This document shows positions 28,825 through 38,636 of a stretch of DNA of 64,000 nucleotides, one piece after another. The first letter of the stretch is position 1. Each line of letters begins with the position of its first letter. Origin of the DNA: Anaerobacillus sp. CMMVII (GTDB taxonomy: Bacteria > Bacillota > Bacilli > Bacillales > Anaerobacillaceae); the NCBI RefSeq assembly GCF_025377685.1, contig NZ_JACEHK010000002.1, positions 186,001 through 250,000 on the forward strand, given 5' to 3'. The position numbers were made by a program, and so were the translations under genes. The notes below the pieces were generated by a model that was not told the DNA's origin, did no database searches, and saw only the letters and a list, made by a program, of their open reading frames with translations.

Positions 28825-28862
28825 AAAAAGGATGCGGATGAGTTTTCTCCGTGTCTTTTTTG
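28825..28862 (+). terminator. Terminator-like hairpin after the oxidoreductase gene
   Basis: AAAAAGGATGCGGA pairs imperfectly with TCCGTGTCTTTTTT around a TGAGTTTTC loop. Confidence 0.6.
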
Positions 28863-28880
28863 TAGTTTAAGACATAATAA

Positions 28881-28923
28881 CTGTCTAGCTCTAGCCAGAT
28901 AGGCGGGCGCATTGCGCTTTTCT
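28881..28923 (+). repeat. Dispersed palindromic repeat R2, copy C (shortened)
   Basis: CTGTCTAGCTCTAGCC is joined directly to GATAGGCGGGCGCATTGCG and CTTTTC, so it has both ends of the R2 family without the central hairpin. It looks like an internal deletion product. Confidence 0.65.
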
Positions 28924-29047
28924 AAATGTCAACTTAGTTACCTTGTATTTCCTTAATTAGACGATAGGAGTCAAATTTTTGAGTTAGGGTATCCTACTTG
29001 TTAAAAGAATCAGTTTTTTTCTGATATGAATTTAAGGAGGATATAAC

Positions 29048-31125
29048 TTGAAGAATGCATTCGGAACGTTACAAAAAGTCGGTAAAGCATTAATGACACC
29101 AGTAGCGATTTTACCTGCTGCAGGTATCTTGCTAGCTATCGGAAATGCATTGCAAAATCCAGATTTAGTTAGACGTTTGCCTGTTCTTGAAACAGGTTGG
29201 TTCCCAATGATATCGAATGTCATGGAGCAATCCGGGGGAATTGTTTTTGCAAATTTAGCACTACTATTTGCAGTTGGTGTAGCGATTGGGTTAGCTAAAG
29301 GGGATGGGGTAGCAGCCCTAGCCGCAATTATTGGTTACCTAGTCATGAATGTGACAATGGGAGTGCTCTTAGGGGTAACTCCAGAAATGGTGGCAACTGA
29401 TCCAGGTTATGCAAATGTACTTGGAATAAATACCCTTCAAACAGGTGTCTTTGGCGGGATTATCATAGGTGTTTTAGCAGCTTATCTCTTTAATCGTTAT
29501 TTTGAAATTGAATTACCGTCATACTTAGGCTTTTTTGCAGGTAAACGATTTGTACCGATTATTACTGCAGTATCAGCCTTAATTGTTGGGATCGCGATGA
29601 TATATATTTGGCCAATCGCCCAACAAGGCTTAAACGTACTTTCACATAATATGGTTGATACGAATCGAACTCTTTCCGCCTTCATCTTTGGTGTCATTGA
29701 GCGGGCGTTAATTCCGTTTGGTTTACACCATATTTTCTATGCACCATTTTGGTTTGAGTTTGGTTCTTACACGAATATAGCCGGTGAAATTGTTCGTGGG
29801 GACCAACGCATCTTCTTTGAACAAATCAAGGATGGAGTCGAGCTTACAGCTGGAACATTCATGACTGGTAAGTTTCCGTTTATGATGTTTGGTCTACCTG
29901 CAGCAGCCCTAGCGATCTACCATTGTGCGAGACCTGATCAAAAGAAGATCGTTGCTGGGATTATGGCGTCAGCGGCACTCACATCATTTTTAACGGGGAT
30001 CACAGAACCAATTGAATTTTCATTTCTGTTTGTTGCACCAGTTCTGTTTGGAATCCACACGGTTTTTGCTGGTCTATCATTTATGATCATGCACATTCTC
30101 AATGTAAAAATCGGGATGACGTTCTCAGGAGGAATTATTGACTATTTCCTTTTTGGAATACTTCCAAATCGAACAGCCTGGTGGCTTGTCATACCAGTTG
30201 GCTTAGTGTTTGCAGTTATTTACTATTTTGGTTTCCGTTTTGCGATTACAAAGTGGAATTTAATGACGCCAGGGCGTGAGGCAGTATCTGCTGACGAGGG
30301 AACTGCGCCTAATAGCCCACAGAGTGATTTACCATTCGAAGTATTAGAGGCTATGGGTGGAAAAGAGAATATTTCGCACTTAGACGCTTGTATAACTAGA
30401 CTTCGTGTTTCAGTTAAAGATATACAGAATGTTGATAAAAATCGTCTTAAGCAATTAGGGGCAGCAGGGGTTATGGAAGTAGGAAACAATATTCAAGCGA
30501 TCTTTGGGCCAAAATCAGACACGATTAAAGGTCAAATGCAAGATATTATTAACGGTAAAAGACCAATTCCAAAACCTGTTTCTCCAGAAATTGAAAATCA
30601 GGAGCAAATTGAAGATGTATTCCCAGATGTGCTGGAAAACGAAGATGTGGCAAAGAGACATAGCGGTTTTTCAAACGAAATCTCATCACTATTAAATCCA
30701 ATCAATGGGGAGATAATATCTATTACCGAAGTTCCTGATCAGGTGTTTTCTCAAAAATGATGGGAGACGGTTTTGCAATCGTTCCTTCGGATGGAAAGGT
30801 TTTTGCACCCGTTGCAGGGGAAATTGTTAATCTATTCCCAACAAAACATGCAATTGGCATTAAATCAACAGGTGGTCTCGAAGTATTAATTCACTTCGGA
30901 ATAGACACAGTTAATCTAAAAGGTGAGGGGTTTAAAACTCACGTACAACAAGGAGACCGTATAACACAAGGACAGTTGCTTTTAGAAGTAGATCTTAGCT
31001 TTGTCAAAGAACGTGTTCCTTCACTTGTTACTCCAGTTATCTTTACAAATTTAGAAGCTAAAGACAGCATTGTCATTAATCAAAAGGAAAAACCCCAGCA
31101 AAAAAAGAGGGAATTCTCACGTTGA
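29048..31125 (+). CDS. ptsG: PTS glucose-type permease EIICBA (one frameshift in this sequence)
   Basis: A multidomain permease of about 692 residues. EIIC (residues 1-400: [21 protein letters not shown], then FGLPAAALA and GITEPIEF) is followed by EIIB with the phospho-Cys in [15 protein letters not shown] has [22 protein letters not shown] and the active His in VLIHFGID. The frame breaks near 30757: five A instead of six in TCTCAAAAATG; restoring one gives [10 protein letters not shown], identical to the motif in the separate EIIA at 22836. The start is TTG with AAGGAGG 8 bases upstream. It imports glucose (or a close relative such as N-acetylglucosamine) while phosphorylating it; glucose type is favoured by the CBA order. 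No RAT was seen in its leader. Confidence 0.9.
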
Positions 31126-31145
31126 AAAAAGAATAATAAATTCCT

Positions 31146-31184
31146 AGAAGAGGCTGAACGTTTACGGGACAGCCTCTTTGTTTC
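31146..31184 (+). terminator. Terminator after ptsG
   Basis: AGAGGCTG and CAGCCTCT with a 13-base loop, then TTGTTTCG. Confidence 0.8.
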
Positions 31185-31323
31185 GTTTGAGGCCTATACC
31201 AATATTTACTCCGATTAGGTTACTACGTAAAAGCAAATAGTTATTATATTAGGCTGTTTTTCGTAAAGTTTATTTCTTATTTAGTAAAGTAGGCTCTTTA
31301 TTTTGACATGGGGTGAGATAAGC

Positions 31324-32415
31324 GTGAGAAAAATAATTATTTTGTTATGTTTGCTTTTGTGGGTCCAACCATTTACTTCAGGTACATATGCTAACGAGTC
31401 AGAAGCGAAGCTTACGTTTCTAGTCAAAGCATCTAGTCATTCATTATTCCAGTCTGTACTATCTGTTAATTCGGGATCATTATATCAGTCCTTGATTACC
31501 TCCAAACCACTTCAAAAAGTATCTGAATTACCACATACCAATAATTATCTATTAATTGAAGATATGGATGAAATAAGGATTTTCCTAATGGATGAACATG
31601 GGGATGTTTTTGATATGCTACGTAAAGAGAAGGTAGCGGTGCCAGTAACTACTGCCAAAAAATTATATGTATATTTTAAGGTGTTAGAGGGAAAACATTT
31701 CGGCAAGCTCCTTGATTGGACTGAAGTTGATGAACGCTTACCGAAATATTCAACATATAGAATTACTGATTTAGAGACAGGATTAAGCTTTCAGGCACAA
31801 AGAAGAGCCGGAAGAAATCATGCGGATGTTCAACCGTTAACAAGAAAAGACACAAAAATAATGAAAGAGATTTATGATGGAGAATGGAGCTGGAAAAGAC
31901 GAGCGATTGTTGTTCATGTTGATGATCAGAAAATAGCAGCATCAATGCACGGGATGCCACATGGAGCAGGGGCATTGGCAAATGGATTTCCTGGCCATTT
32001 TTGTATACATTTCAAAGACAGTGTTACCCATAAAACGAGAAAAAAGGATCTGTCTCACCAGGTTATGGTCTATAAGGCAGCCGGACTTCTTCCCGAATTT
32101 GTAAATCAGCTTAGCGCTCAGGAAGTCATTGAGTTATTTTTCATCAGCTTAAATCAGCAGGATCTTGATCTGCTAAAACTGATCTATCATGGTTATGACA
32201 AAAACTATTCAATTCTTCTTGAAGACATTGAATTGGTTAGGATTATGGATAAGAAATTGGTCCCTTCCTTAGAAACCGATCTTGTCCTTGAAATGCCTGT
32301 GACTTATAAAATTAAGGAAAAAGACAAAGCGGAAGTCGAGAAAACATATGTATTTAAAGCTCAAAGAGAATCCCCGACTGGTCGTTGGGTTCTTGTGGAT
32401 GTACCCGGTCAGTAA
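31324..32415 (+). CDS. Secreted protein of unknown function with HGMPHG...GHFCIHF motif
   Basis: A 363-residue protein with a signal peptide (VRKIIILLCLLLWVQPFTSG, cleaved near TYANE). The conserved-looking core, residues about 160-250, contains DLETGLSFQAQRRAGRNHADV, a metal- or catalysis-like MHGMPHGAGALANGFPGHFC, then IHFKDSVTH. Similar His/Cys arrangements occur in exported Firmicute proteins without assigned activity. A hydrolase or transpeptidase role is only a guess. The C-terminal 100 residues look like a small NTF2-like alpha+beta domain (ELFFISLNQQDLDLLKLIYH). The GTG at 31324 follows GGGGTGAG. Confidence 0.65.
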   Translation: MRKIIILLCLLLWVQPFTSGTYANESEAKLTFLVKASSHSLFQSVLSVNSGSLYQSLITSKPLQKVSELPHTNNYLLIEDMDEIRIFLMDEHGDVFDMLRKEKVAVPVTTAKKLYVYFKVLEGKHFGKLLDWTEVDERLPKYSTYRITDLETGLSFQAQRRAGRNHADVQPLTRKDTKIMKEIYDGEWSWKRRAIVVHVDDQKIAASMHGMPHGAGALANGFPGHFCIHFKDSVTHKTRKKDLSHQVMVYKAAGLLPEFVNQLSAQEVIELFFISLNQQDLDLLKLIYHGYDKNYSILLEDIELVRIMDKKLVPSLETDLVLEMPVTYKIKEKDKAEVEKTYVFKAQRESPTGRWVLVDVPGQ

Positions 32416-32420
32416 ATGAA

Positions 32421-32543
32421 AAGAGGCTGGGACAAAAGTGTCTGACACCACGCGGATCCTACTAAGTATAGACAATCAGATTAATAATATGTCTACATGC
32501 GGTGCCTAGCGGTGTCTGACACTTTGTTTTGTCCCAGCCTCTT
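32421..32543. terminator. Very long bidirectional hairpin with GTGTCTGACAC motifs
   Basis: AAGAGGCTGGGACAAAA on the left pairs with TTTTGTCCCAGCCTCTT on the right. Inside are two copies of GTGTCTGACACC facing each other as part of the stem. It separates the convergent secreted-protein and MATE genes, and both sides carry the poly-T context of a terminator. Confidence 0.75.
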
Positions 32544-32548
32544 CTAAC

Positions 32549-33949
32549 TTATTGTGCAGGAGAACTAATTTTTTGTTCATATACAGCAGGATCGATAACT
32601 TCGTCTTCCCTGAGTATGGTTTTGCGGTTTCGGTATAATAGAACTGCTGCTAACCCAAATGACAAGAGATCAGCGACTGGAAAAGCGATCCAAACACCAT
32701 TTACTCCGAAGAAGTGTGGCAGTATCAGTACTAATGGAATTAAGAATAAAATTTGGCGTGACATTGATAAAATAAGTGACTCTTTCACTTTTCCTAAGGC
32801 TTGAAAGATCCCGCCACAAATGACTGGAACACCTATTAAGAAGGCGGTCGCAAACAAAATTCTAATAGCTTCAGAACCGGCTTTGATTACCTCCGGGTCT
32901 GCAGAGAACATCATCAAGAAATACTTAGGAAAAATCATCATAATCACAAAGATAGCAGTAGATAAAATTGTTGAGACTTTTAAACCAATCCAAATCGTTT
33001 CCTTCATCCGAGAGAAGTTATTGGCACCAAAATTATAGCCGACAATTGGTTGCATTCCTTGCATAATTCCGACGAGTGGCATGAGCATAAACATTGAAAT
33101 TCTCTGGACAATGCCAAACAAACCTACATGGAACTCACTTCCAAAGCGAATGAGCATAGCATTAATTGCAATAAACATTATTCCGCCTGCCGCCTGCTGC
33201 ATAAAGCCTGGTAAACCTACTGAAAATACTTCTTTAATAATCGCAAAATTTGGTTTTAGGTCTACTAATCTCAGTGAAAGTGAGCTTTTACCTGTAAGGA
33301 AATATTGTAGATAAAGGACCGTAATGACTCCTTGGGATAGTACCGACGCATAGGCCGCCCCTTTAACGCCCATATCAAAACCAAAAATAAAGATAGCATC
33401 TAAAATAATATTAAGAACCGAAGAAATAATCATGATATTCATCGAAAAGCGGGCATTTCCCTCAGAACGAACAATGCTATTTGTTGCAAAACCAAAAGAA
33501 AAAAGAAATGTTCCAATTAAGATTGGAAACATGTAATCATAAGAATATCCAAGGATATCAGGTGTTGCCCCAAACAAAACGAGCATCGGCTCTAAAATTG
33601 TAAAGGCTCCGATTATCCCAATAATACTTACCAAAATAATCATGGTGATAATATTCCCAAAAACTTGGTTAGCTTCATTTTCTCGCTTGGCTCCAAGCCT
33701 TCTCGAGATAACTGAAGCACCACCGATACCCATGGCGACGGAAATGGCCATAATAATCATAATGACTGGAAATGAAATTGTTAAGCCAGCAACAGCAGAA
33801 ATTCCAACAGCATATGAGATGAAAATCGTATCAACAATATTGTATAAGGCCATTACGAACATTCCAACCATGGCTGGAATAGAAAGGTTTCTTAATAATT
33901 TAGGAATTGGTTCACTTCCTAAGCGTTCACTTTGAATTTTTTGTTGCAT
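32549..33949 (-). CDS. MATE family multidrug/Na+ antiporter
   Basis: A 466-residue integral membrane protein with 12 hydrophobic helices in two homologous halves. It starts MQQKIQSERLGSEPIPKLLRNLSIPAMVGMF, the NorM/DinF-type opening in which the Pro of helix 1 is conserved. The second half has VGLPGFMQQAAGGIM and GIMQGMQPIVGYNFGA, the MATE signature. It exports cationic drugs with Na+ or H+. The ATG at 33949 was preferred over 33964 because GAGGAG lies 8 bases before it. It overlaps the upstream marR gene by 23 bases, so the pair is one operon. Confidence 0.9.
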   Translation of the reverse strand: MQQKIQSERLGSEPIPKLLRNLSIPAMVGMFVMALYNIVDTIFISYAVGISAVAGLTISFPVIMIIMAISVAMGIGGASVISRRLGAKRENEANQVFGNIITMIILVSIIGIIGAFTILEPMLVLFGATPDILGYSYDYMFPILIGTFLFSFGFATNSIVRSEGNARFSMNIMIISSVLNIILDAIFIFGFDMGVKGAAYASVLSQGVITVLYLQYFLTGKSSLSLRLVDLKPNFAIIKEVFSVGLPGFMQQAAGGIMFIAINAMLIRFGSEFHVGLFGIVQRISMFMLMPLVGIMQGMQPIVGYNFGANNFSRMKETIWIGLKVSTILSTAIFVIMMIFPKYFLMMFSADPEVIKAGSEAIRILFATAFLIGVPVICGGIFQALGKVKESLILSMSRQILFLIPLVLILPHFFGVNGVWIAFPVADLLSFGLAAVLLYRNRKTILREDEVIDPAVYEQKISSPAQ

Positions 33950-34394
33950 CTCTATTCTCCTCATTATCTACAAGTAGATTTTTCTTCATTCGTTGTAAGG
34001 CGGAAAGGAATAATTGTTTTTCAGAATTAGAGAAGCCCCTCAATAATTCTGCATCCATATCTTGGCTTCCTAACCAGAGCTTTTCTTCAAGTTCTCTTCC
34101 CTTTTTAGTTAAGGTAATCACTTTGGAACGGCGATCGTTGTCACTATCTTGTTTGTCAATCAGTTGTTTCTTTAGCATCGATTCAATAATTCCATTCATT
34201 GTGGAACCCTTGATATATAAGCGATTTTGTAATTCTGTTTGCAATTGTTCACCATGATTGACAAGCATGTACAAAACTTTTGCTTGTGAAACGGTTAGAT
34301 CATAGTCTGATAGCTTATCATTATAATTATTTTGAATAAAATGGGCTACAACACCTATATGATAGCCAATATTCTCCTCTATATTTCGAATCAT
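33927..34394 (-). CDS. MarR family transcriptional regulator
   Basis: A 155-residue winged-helix protein. It has LTVSQAKVLYMLVNHGEQLQTELQNRLYIKGSTMNGIIESMLKKQLI, the MarR DNA-binding region, followed by the wing D..DRRSKVITLTKKGRELEEKL. It likely represses the MATE exporter gene with which it overlaps and responds to its substrates. AGGAGGC precedes the ATG. Confidence 0.9.
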   Translation of the reverse strand: MIRNIEENIGYHIGVVAHFIQNNYNDKLSDYDLTVSQAKVLYMLVNHGEQLQTELQNRLYIKGSTMNGIIESMLKKQLIDKQDSDNDRRSKVITLTKKGRELEEKLWLGSQDMDAELLRGFSNSEKQLFLSALQRMKKNLLVDNEENRDATKNSK

Positions 34395-34879
34395 GAAATG
34401 TTAGCCTCCTAAGTAAATCTGTTTTCAATTGTAACAAACTTACAAGCTAGAAATCAAACATTATTATTTTTATAACTCCCCAGTAATTAGTCGCTTTTTT
34501 TAGCAAAAGGTTGCACTGACAATATGTTTTATAAATGGATTGAAGGTATGCTTCAATGAGTTGATTTGATCGTGCTGATTAAGACAAGAGACAGAGTCAT
34601 CTTATTAATATTCTTTGTGTGTTTTTGCAGATTTGCACAAAAATTAGTTGTTAAATTTAAGAAAAAACAAATTAAGCTTTTTCGTAATAACAATATGCTT
34701 TTAGACCTAGCCAAGCATTAAGCTGTTTAGGTAAACTTAACATCACTAATAGGCAACTAACATGTTTGTAATAAATTTGAAATGTTCTTGTAACCTTTAC
34801 TTTTTACTGTCGACTAAGAATATGAAAGCAAAAATAAATCATAAAAAATATATTATTAAAAATTTTGGAGGAATGAAAG
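34395..34879. other. 485-base intergenic region without a recognised gene
   Basis: Divergent region between marR and the BsuPI lipoprotein gene. It is AT-rich with no open frame of note. The sequence near 34700-34740 has an imperfect inverted pair GCATTAAGCTGTTTAGG around TTAGACCTAGCC, but no clear operator. The GGAGG ribosome site for the lipoprotein is at 34867-34871. Confidence 0.5.
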
Positions 34880-35610
34880 ATGAAAAAGTATTCAAAAGTA
34901 ATATCTAGTATTGCATTAGCAGCATTACTTATGGCCGCATGTGGCACAGGAGATACAAACAATAAAGAAGTAGTAGGTGGTAGCACTGGTACTGGGTACG
35001 AAAAGCCAGCTGAAAATCCCGATGGTACAATTATTAAAGAAGATGCCATTGCCGTAGAAATGGTAGCAAAAGAAAATGCAGATATGAAGTACCTATTTAA
35101 GCTAGTAAATACAACTGATAAGGAGATCGAGTTAAGTTTTGCAAGCTTACAAGAGTTTGATTTCATTATTAAAGGACTGGATGGGAAAAAACTTCATCAA
35201 TATTCAGATGAAATGATGTTTGGAGAAGCCTTTGTAGAGAAAACACTTCCAGCTAATGGTGAGCTTGTTTTGAAATCGACTTAACAGAGGTGCTTTCTAC
35301 TTTAGAAAGTGGTGTTTATTCACTAGAAATCTGGTCATCTGCTAGAGAAAGTGATGGTCTTCGAACAGAGATTGAACTAGCATTAAGCACAGATACTATA
35401 GCTAATATTACAACTGCAACTGCTTTATTAAATGGGATCATTGATAATAATTCGATTGAAATGCAAGATGCGGCAGGAAATATAACGGTATATCGGCTTT
35501 CAGAAGATGTAAAGACGTATATAGAAAGCATTCCAGAAAACGAAAAAGTAACAATTAAGTATTATGAAGAAAATGGTCAGTTAATCATCACAAGTATTAT
35601 CGTAGATTAA
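34880..35610 (+). CDS. Lipoprotein with BsuPI-type proteinase-inhibitor domain (frameshifted here)
   Basis: About 243 residues after correction. The signal peptide ends with the lipobox MAAC (Cys21), followed by a Gly/Thr-rich linker. The BsuPI domain contains YLFKLVNTTDKEIELSFASLQEFDFIIKG and the SDEMMFGEAFVEKTLPANGE segment. A C-terminal beta-rich domain follows (MQDAAGNITVYRLSEDVKTY). The frame changes near 35275, where AAATCGAC should read AAATTCGAC; the next frame continues DLTEVLSTLESGVYSLEIW, the end of the BsuPI fold. Family members inhibit an intracellular serine protease in B. subtilis, but most lipoprotein versions are uncharacterised. Confidence 0.75.
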
Positions 35611-35652
35611 TTTATGGCAGAGCAAAATCGCATCTCTTCCATTTAAGATTAT

Positions 35653-35689
35653 AAAAAAGCGGATCGTCCTTAAGGATGATCCGCTTTTA
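35653..35689. terminator. Bidirectional terminator between convergent genes
   Basis: AAAAGCGGATCGTCC and GGATGATCCGCTTTT with a TTAA loop. Confidence 0.9.
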
Positions 35690-36170
35690 CATAGTAGTAA
35701 AACCATCTTGTGACTGGAATAGCTACGATGTAAAACAAAAAAGAATACCATAGTTTCCACTCTGAATATGTCAAGTATCCTGATAGAACTGTAGTCCACT
35801 CGAATACTGTAGAAATGATGACCCAAACGAGCCAATACGGGATAAAGTGTAGGAATTTTTTTGGCATGAAATTAATGAAAATGATCCCAAACAATGGTGA
35901 CATGATCAGCTTCAGGCCTAATGCTTCTGGGCTAATTTGGGTTTCTCCAACGAAATAATATAATCCAACTAGATGTCCAAGAAATAAGTCTACTACTATT
36001 TCTATATAGGATACAAAGATCCAAATGACTAGCATATCACTTCTTTTCATACGCTTAGGCATAAACCAAACAAGGATAGCAAGAATGGCGGTAACAATGT
36101 AGGTATACTCCAAGAAAATTTGCCCCTTTGGTAAAATTAATTGTAATTTAATGAGTTTCATCATTCCCAC
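35670..36170 (-). CDS. Small polytopic membrane protein, unknown function
   Basis: A 166-residue protein with five predicted transmembrane segments, a short cytoplasmic KRMKRSD loop and a conserved-looking VVDLFLGHLVGLYYF. It resembles the CBO0543-type small membrane proteins common in spore-forming Bacillaceae. The function is unknown. Its 3' end overlaps the terminator stem at 35653-35689. The best ribosome site on the minus strand is weak (AGTGGGA). Confidence 0.6.
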   Translation of the reverse strand: MGMMKLIKLQLILPKGQIFLEYTYIVTAILAILVWFMPKRMKRSDMLVIWIFVSYIEIVVDLFLGHLVGLYYFVGETQISPEALGLKLIMSPLFGIIFINFMPKKFLHFIPYWLVWVIISTVFEWTTVLSGYLTYSEWKLWYSFLFYIVAIPVTRWFYYYVKADHP

Positions 36171-36344
36171 TAAGTCAAGCTAATGTAGTTGAGTGTAAAC
36201 CAATCGAACTACAAAGGGTAATATAGTTTGAATAAGAAATTCACTCAGTTACAAGACCATTATTTTCAGTAAAGGGCATTTGTATACCTCTATTAAACAT
36301 AGGAAGAAACTATAGTTCCTTAGAAGTATTGTCTTTAAATGAGA

Positions 36345-36824
36345 TTACCAGGTAGGAATTGTATTCGTCTTAACTGTTTTAATATTCTTTAACAACCAGC
36401 TCTGATTTTCTATTTCCGTCATTTTTGAAGCGACTTCCTCTGCTAGTTCGAGGTATTTTTCTTGTGCCCTCTGGTCGCCTTGCACGGTAGCAGCCCGAGC
36501 CATTGCCTCATAGGCAAACCCCAAATCTAATTCACCAAGTTCATTAATTAAACACAGTTCTAATGACTTCTTTGCATGATAGAGGGCAGGTTCGCTTCTC
36601 TTTAAAAGAGCATACACTCTAGAGATTTGCCATTCGCCTCTTGCAAAATTCAACGATGTTCCTACATACCCCCAATGAAAACGTGAGGCATTTGCTGCAT
36701 AAATCATTTTTTCGTCATCTTCTGCTGTTCTCTCGCTTTTCTCGATTAAATCCCATGTTAGATTAAATAAATCTTTAGCTAGCTTTAGATGAATGTCATT
36801 AGTAACTTCTTTAATTTCCATCAT
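36345..36824 (-). CDS. Conserved helical protein (TPR-like), unknown function
   Basis: About 159 residues, all predicted helical. It has AANASRFHWGYVGTSLNFARGEWQISRVYALL and LGFAYEAMARAATVQGDQRAQEKYLELAEEVA, which look like tetratricopeptide-like repeats. It has no signal peptide. The ATG pair at 36824/36821 is preceded by GGAGG, so the open frame farther upstream is not part of it. It lies just after the bpsAB pair on the same strand (about 67-base gap) and may belong to its transcript. Confidence 0.65.
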   Translation of the reverse strand: MMEIKEVTNDIHLKLAKDLFNLTWDLIEKSERTAEDDEKMIYAANASRFHWGYVGTSLNFARGEWQISRVYALLKRSEPALYHAKKSLELCLINELGELDLGFAYEAMARAATVQGDQRAQEKYLELAEEVASKMTEIENQSWLLKNIKTVKTNTIPTW

Positions 36825-36890
36825 GTACCTCCAATAATAGTGATATCTATAGCATAATAGAAAACTAAAGAAAGACAAGGCTGTAGGGAA

Positions 36891-37451
36891 TTACTTTTCA
36901 TAACTAGGAACAAAACGTCCTCGCTTTTTAAAGACATCCTGATAATCTGTCGCCTCTTGAAGTGCCTGTTCCTCTGCCTTAATTCTTACAGAAAGAATTA
37001 AGGCATTGCACAACGTAAAAATAAGAGCTGTCCAATATGCTTGGAAAATCAGGGGAAGCAAGGCTATTTCCGTAATTACGATAAAATAATTGGGGTGGCG
37101 CATAAACCGATAAGGGCCTTTAGCAATGACTTTTGCCCCAGGAAGTACCATTATTCTTGTATTCCAAAACGGTCCTAAAGAAGTCAGAGCCCATACTCTT
37201 CCAAATTGTGCAAACAGAAAAATGATGAAAGGTATGATCACCCAGTTAGCGAAAGAAGGTTTGTTAAGTGTTACCTCTGTAAGTAACGAAATGAAGAAAA
37301 GGGCATGTAAAATAACAATAAATTTATAGTGTTCACGTCCTACTTCATATCCCCCTTTTTTAATGATCCAAATTGCATTCCGCTTGGCAATGAAAAGCTC
37401 AATGATCCGCTGTGAAATTACAAAGAATATAAAAATATAAAACCCAATCAT
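36891..37451 (-). CDS. bpsB: Isoprenylcysteine carboxyl methyltransferase family protein, BpsB-type alkylpyrone methyltransferase
   Basis: A 186-residue membrane methyltransferase with five hydrophobic segments and the ICMT/PEMT signature GPYRFMRHPNYF followed by EEQAL. In B. subtilis the homologue BpsB (YpbQ) O-methylates alkylpyrones made by BpsA. The start ATG at 37451 overlaps the bpsA stop as ATGA, tight coupling that supports the same role here. GAAGGGG, within the end of bpsA, is the ribosome site. Confidence 0.85.
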   Translation of the reverse strand: MIGFYIFIFFVISQRIIELFIAKRNAIWIIKKGGYEVGREHYKFIVILHALFFISLLTEVTLNKPSFANWVIIPFIIFLFAQFGRVWALTSLGPFWNTRIMVLPGAKVIAKGPYRFMRHPNYFIVITEIALLPLIFQAYWTALIFTLCNALILSVRIKAEEQALQEATDYQDVFKKRGRFVPSYEK

Positions 37452-38551
37452 GAATAAAACCCCTTCCATTCAAGTAGTACAAGTTCAGAGGAAAAGCCCG
37501 GGCCAAGAGCGGCCATTAAACCTAAATCGCCATTTCCGTGTTCTTTTTTCATAATTTCTTCAAGGACATAAAGAACTGTTGGCGAGGACATATTACCGTG
37601 CTGCTTTAATATTTGTTGGCTAACTTGAGTCATTTTAGGATCGAGTTGAAGTGCCTCAATGTAAGCATCAATCACCTTTTTTCCACCAGGGTGTGCAATA
37701 AACTCTGTAAGATCTTGAAATGTAATGTTTTGTGCTTGCAAAAATCTCTCAACATTTGGTTTTAACCATTTTTTTATAATATTAGGAATATCTCTTGAAA
37801 AAACGACATGTAAACCATTGTCCTTTACTTCCCAGCCCATGACATCTTCAGAATTTGGCATCAATGTTGCTTGTGTTCCTAAAATTCTTGGCTGAAGTGT
37901 CTGTTTTAGCAGGCTGAGAGAACTGGAGTTTTTACCCATAATTAAGCAGCATGCCACCCCGTCAGCAAAAAGCGATGTCCCAATAAGATTACTTTTCGAA
38001 CGATCATTCCGTTGGAAGGTGAGGCTACAAAGTTCAACACAAACAACTAGTACATTTGCCTCAGGATATGCCTGACAATAGTCAAACGCTCTAGAAACAC
38101 CAGAAGCTCCACCAGCACAACCGAGGCCCCAAAGTGGAATTCGCTTTGTATAAGGAGAAAAAGGTAGGGCATTCATAATACGAGCGTCTAAGCTAGGGGT
38201 TGATAACCCAGAACTAGAAACAACTATTAGCGCATCAATTGCATTTTCAGCTATTTTGTCTTTAAGAAACACATTGTTATCTAAACAATGTTTAATTGCT
38301 TCAACACTAAAGGATGTCGCTAATTCGATGTACAAATCATTACGTTCTTGAAAAGAATGCTCTTGCCGAAACCACTTTAAAGGAACGGCAAATTGTCTTT
38401 CTTCTATTTGACCATTTGAAAAAACAGTTAATAAGCGCTCAAGATCATGAAAGTTATCACCAAACAATTCTCTAGCAAACTCTGTTGTCACCTCTTGCTT
38501 TAGGGTATGAGGTGGTTTAAAAGTACTAACTGAAGCAATAATAGACATACT
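37448..38551 (-). CDS. bpsA: Type III polyketide synthase (BpsA-type alkylpyrone synthase)
   Basis: A 367-residue chalcone-synthase-fold enzyme. The catalytic Cys144 lies in GLGCAGGASGVSRAF, the His in FIAHPGGKKVI and the Asn in QHGNMSSPTVLYVLEE, so the Cys-His-Asn triad is complete. Bacillus BpsA condenses long-chain acyl-CoA with malonyl-CoA to triketide pyrones, which BpsB methylates; these lipids are membrane-associated. The ATG at 38551 was chosen, with the GTG at 38560 as alternative; the ribosome site GTGGTG is weak. Confidence 0.88.
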   Translation of the reverse strand, partial: SMSIIASVSTFKPPHTLKQEVTTEFARELFGDNFHDLERLLTVFSNGQIEERQFAVPLKWFRQEHSFQERNDLYIELATSFSVEAIKHCLDNNVFLKDKIAENAIDALIVVSSSGLSTPSLDARIMNALPFSPYTKRIPLWGLGCAGGASGVSRAFDYCQAYPEANVLVVCVELCSLTFQRNDRSKSNLIGTSLFADGVACCLIMGKNSSSLSLLKQTLQPRILGTQATLMPNSEDVMGWEVKDNGLHVVFSRDIPNIIKKWLKPNVERFLQAQNITFQDLTEFIAHPGGKKVIDAYIEALQLDPKMTQVSQQILKQHGNMSSPTVLYVLEEIMKKEHGNGDLGLMAALGPGFSSELVLLEWKGFYS

Positions 38552-38636
38552 ATTCACCACTTTTTTTCAGGATAATGCAATTAGCATTACCAAAAAGTGG
38601 TTATTCATTCATAACCATTTTTTAAGAACAATTTGT

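Noticed and set aside
32421-32543. Long inverted repeat as an insertion-sequence remnant
   Set aside because: It lies exactly between convergent genes, has poly-T ends and no target duplication or coding sequence; a terminator explains it.
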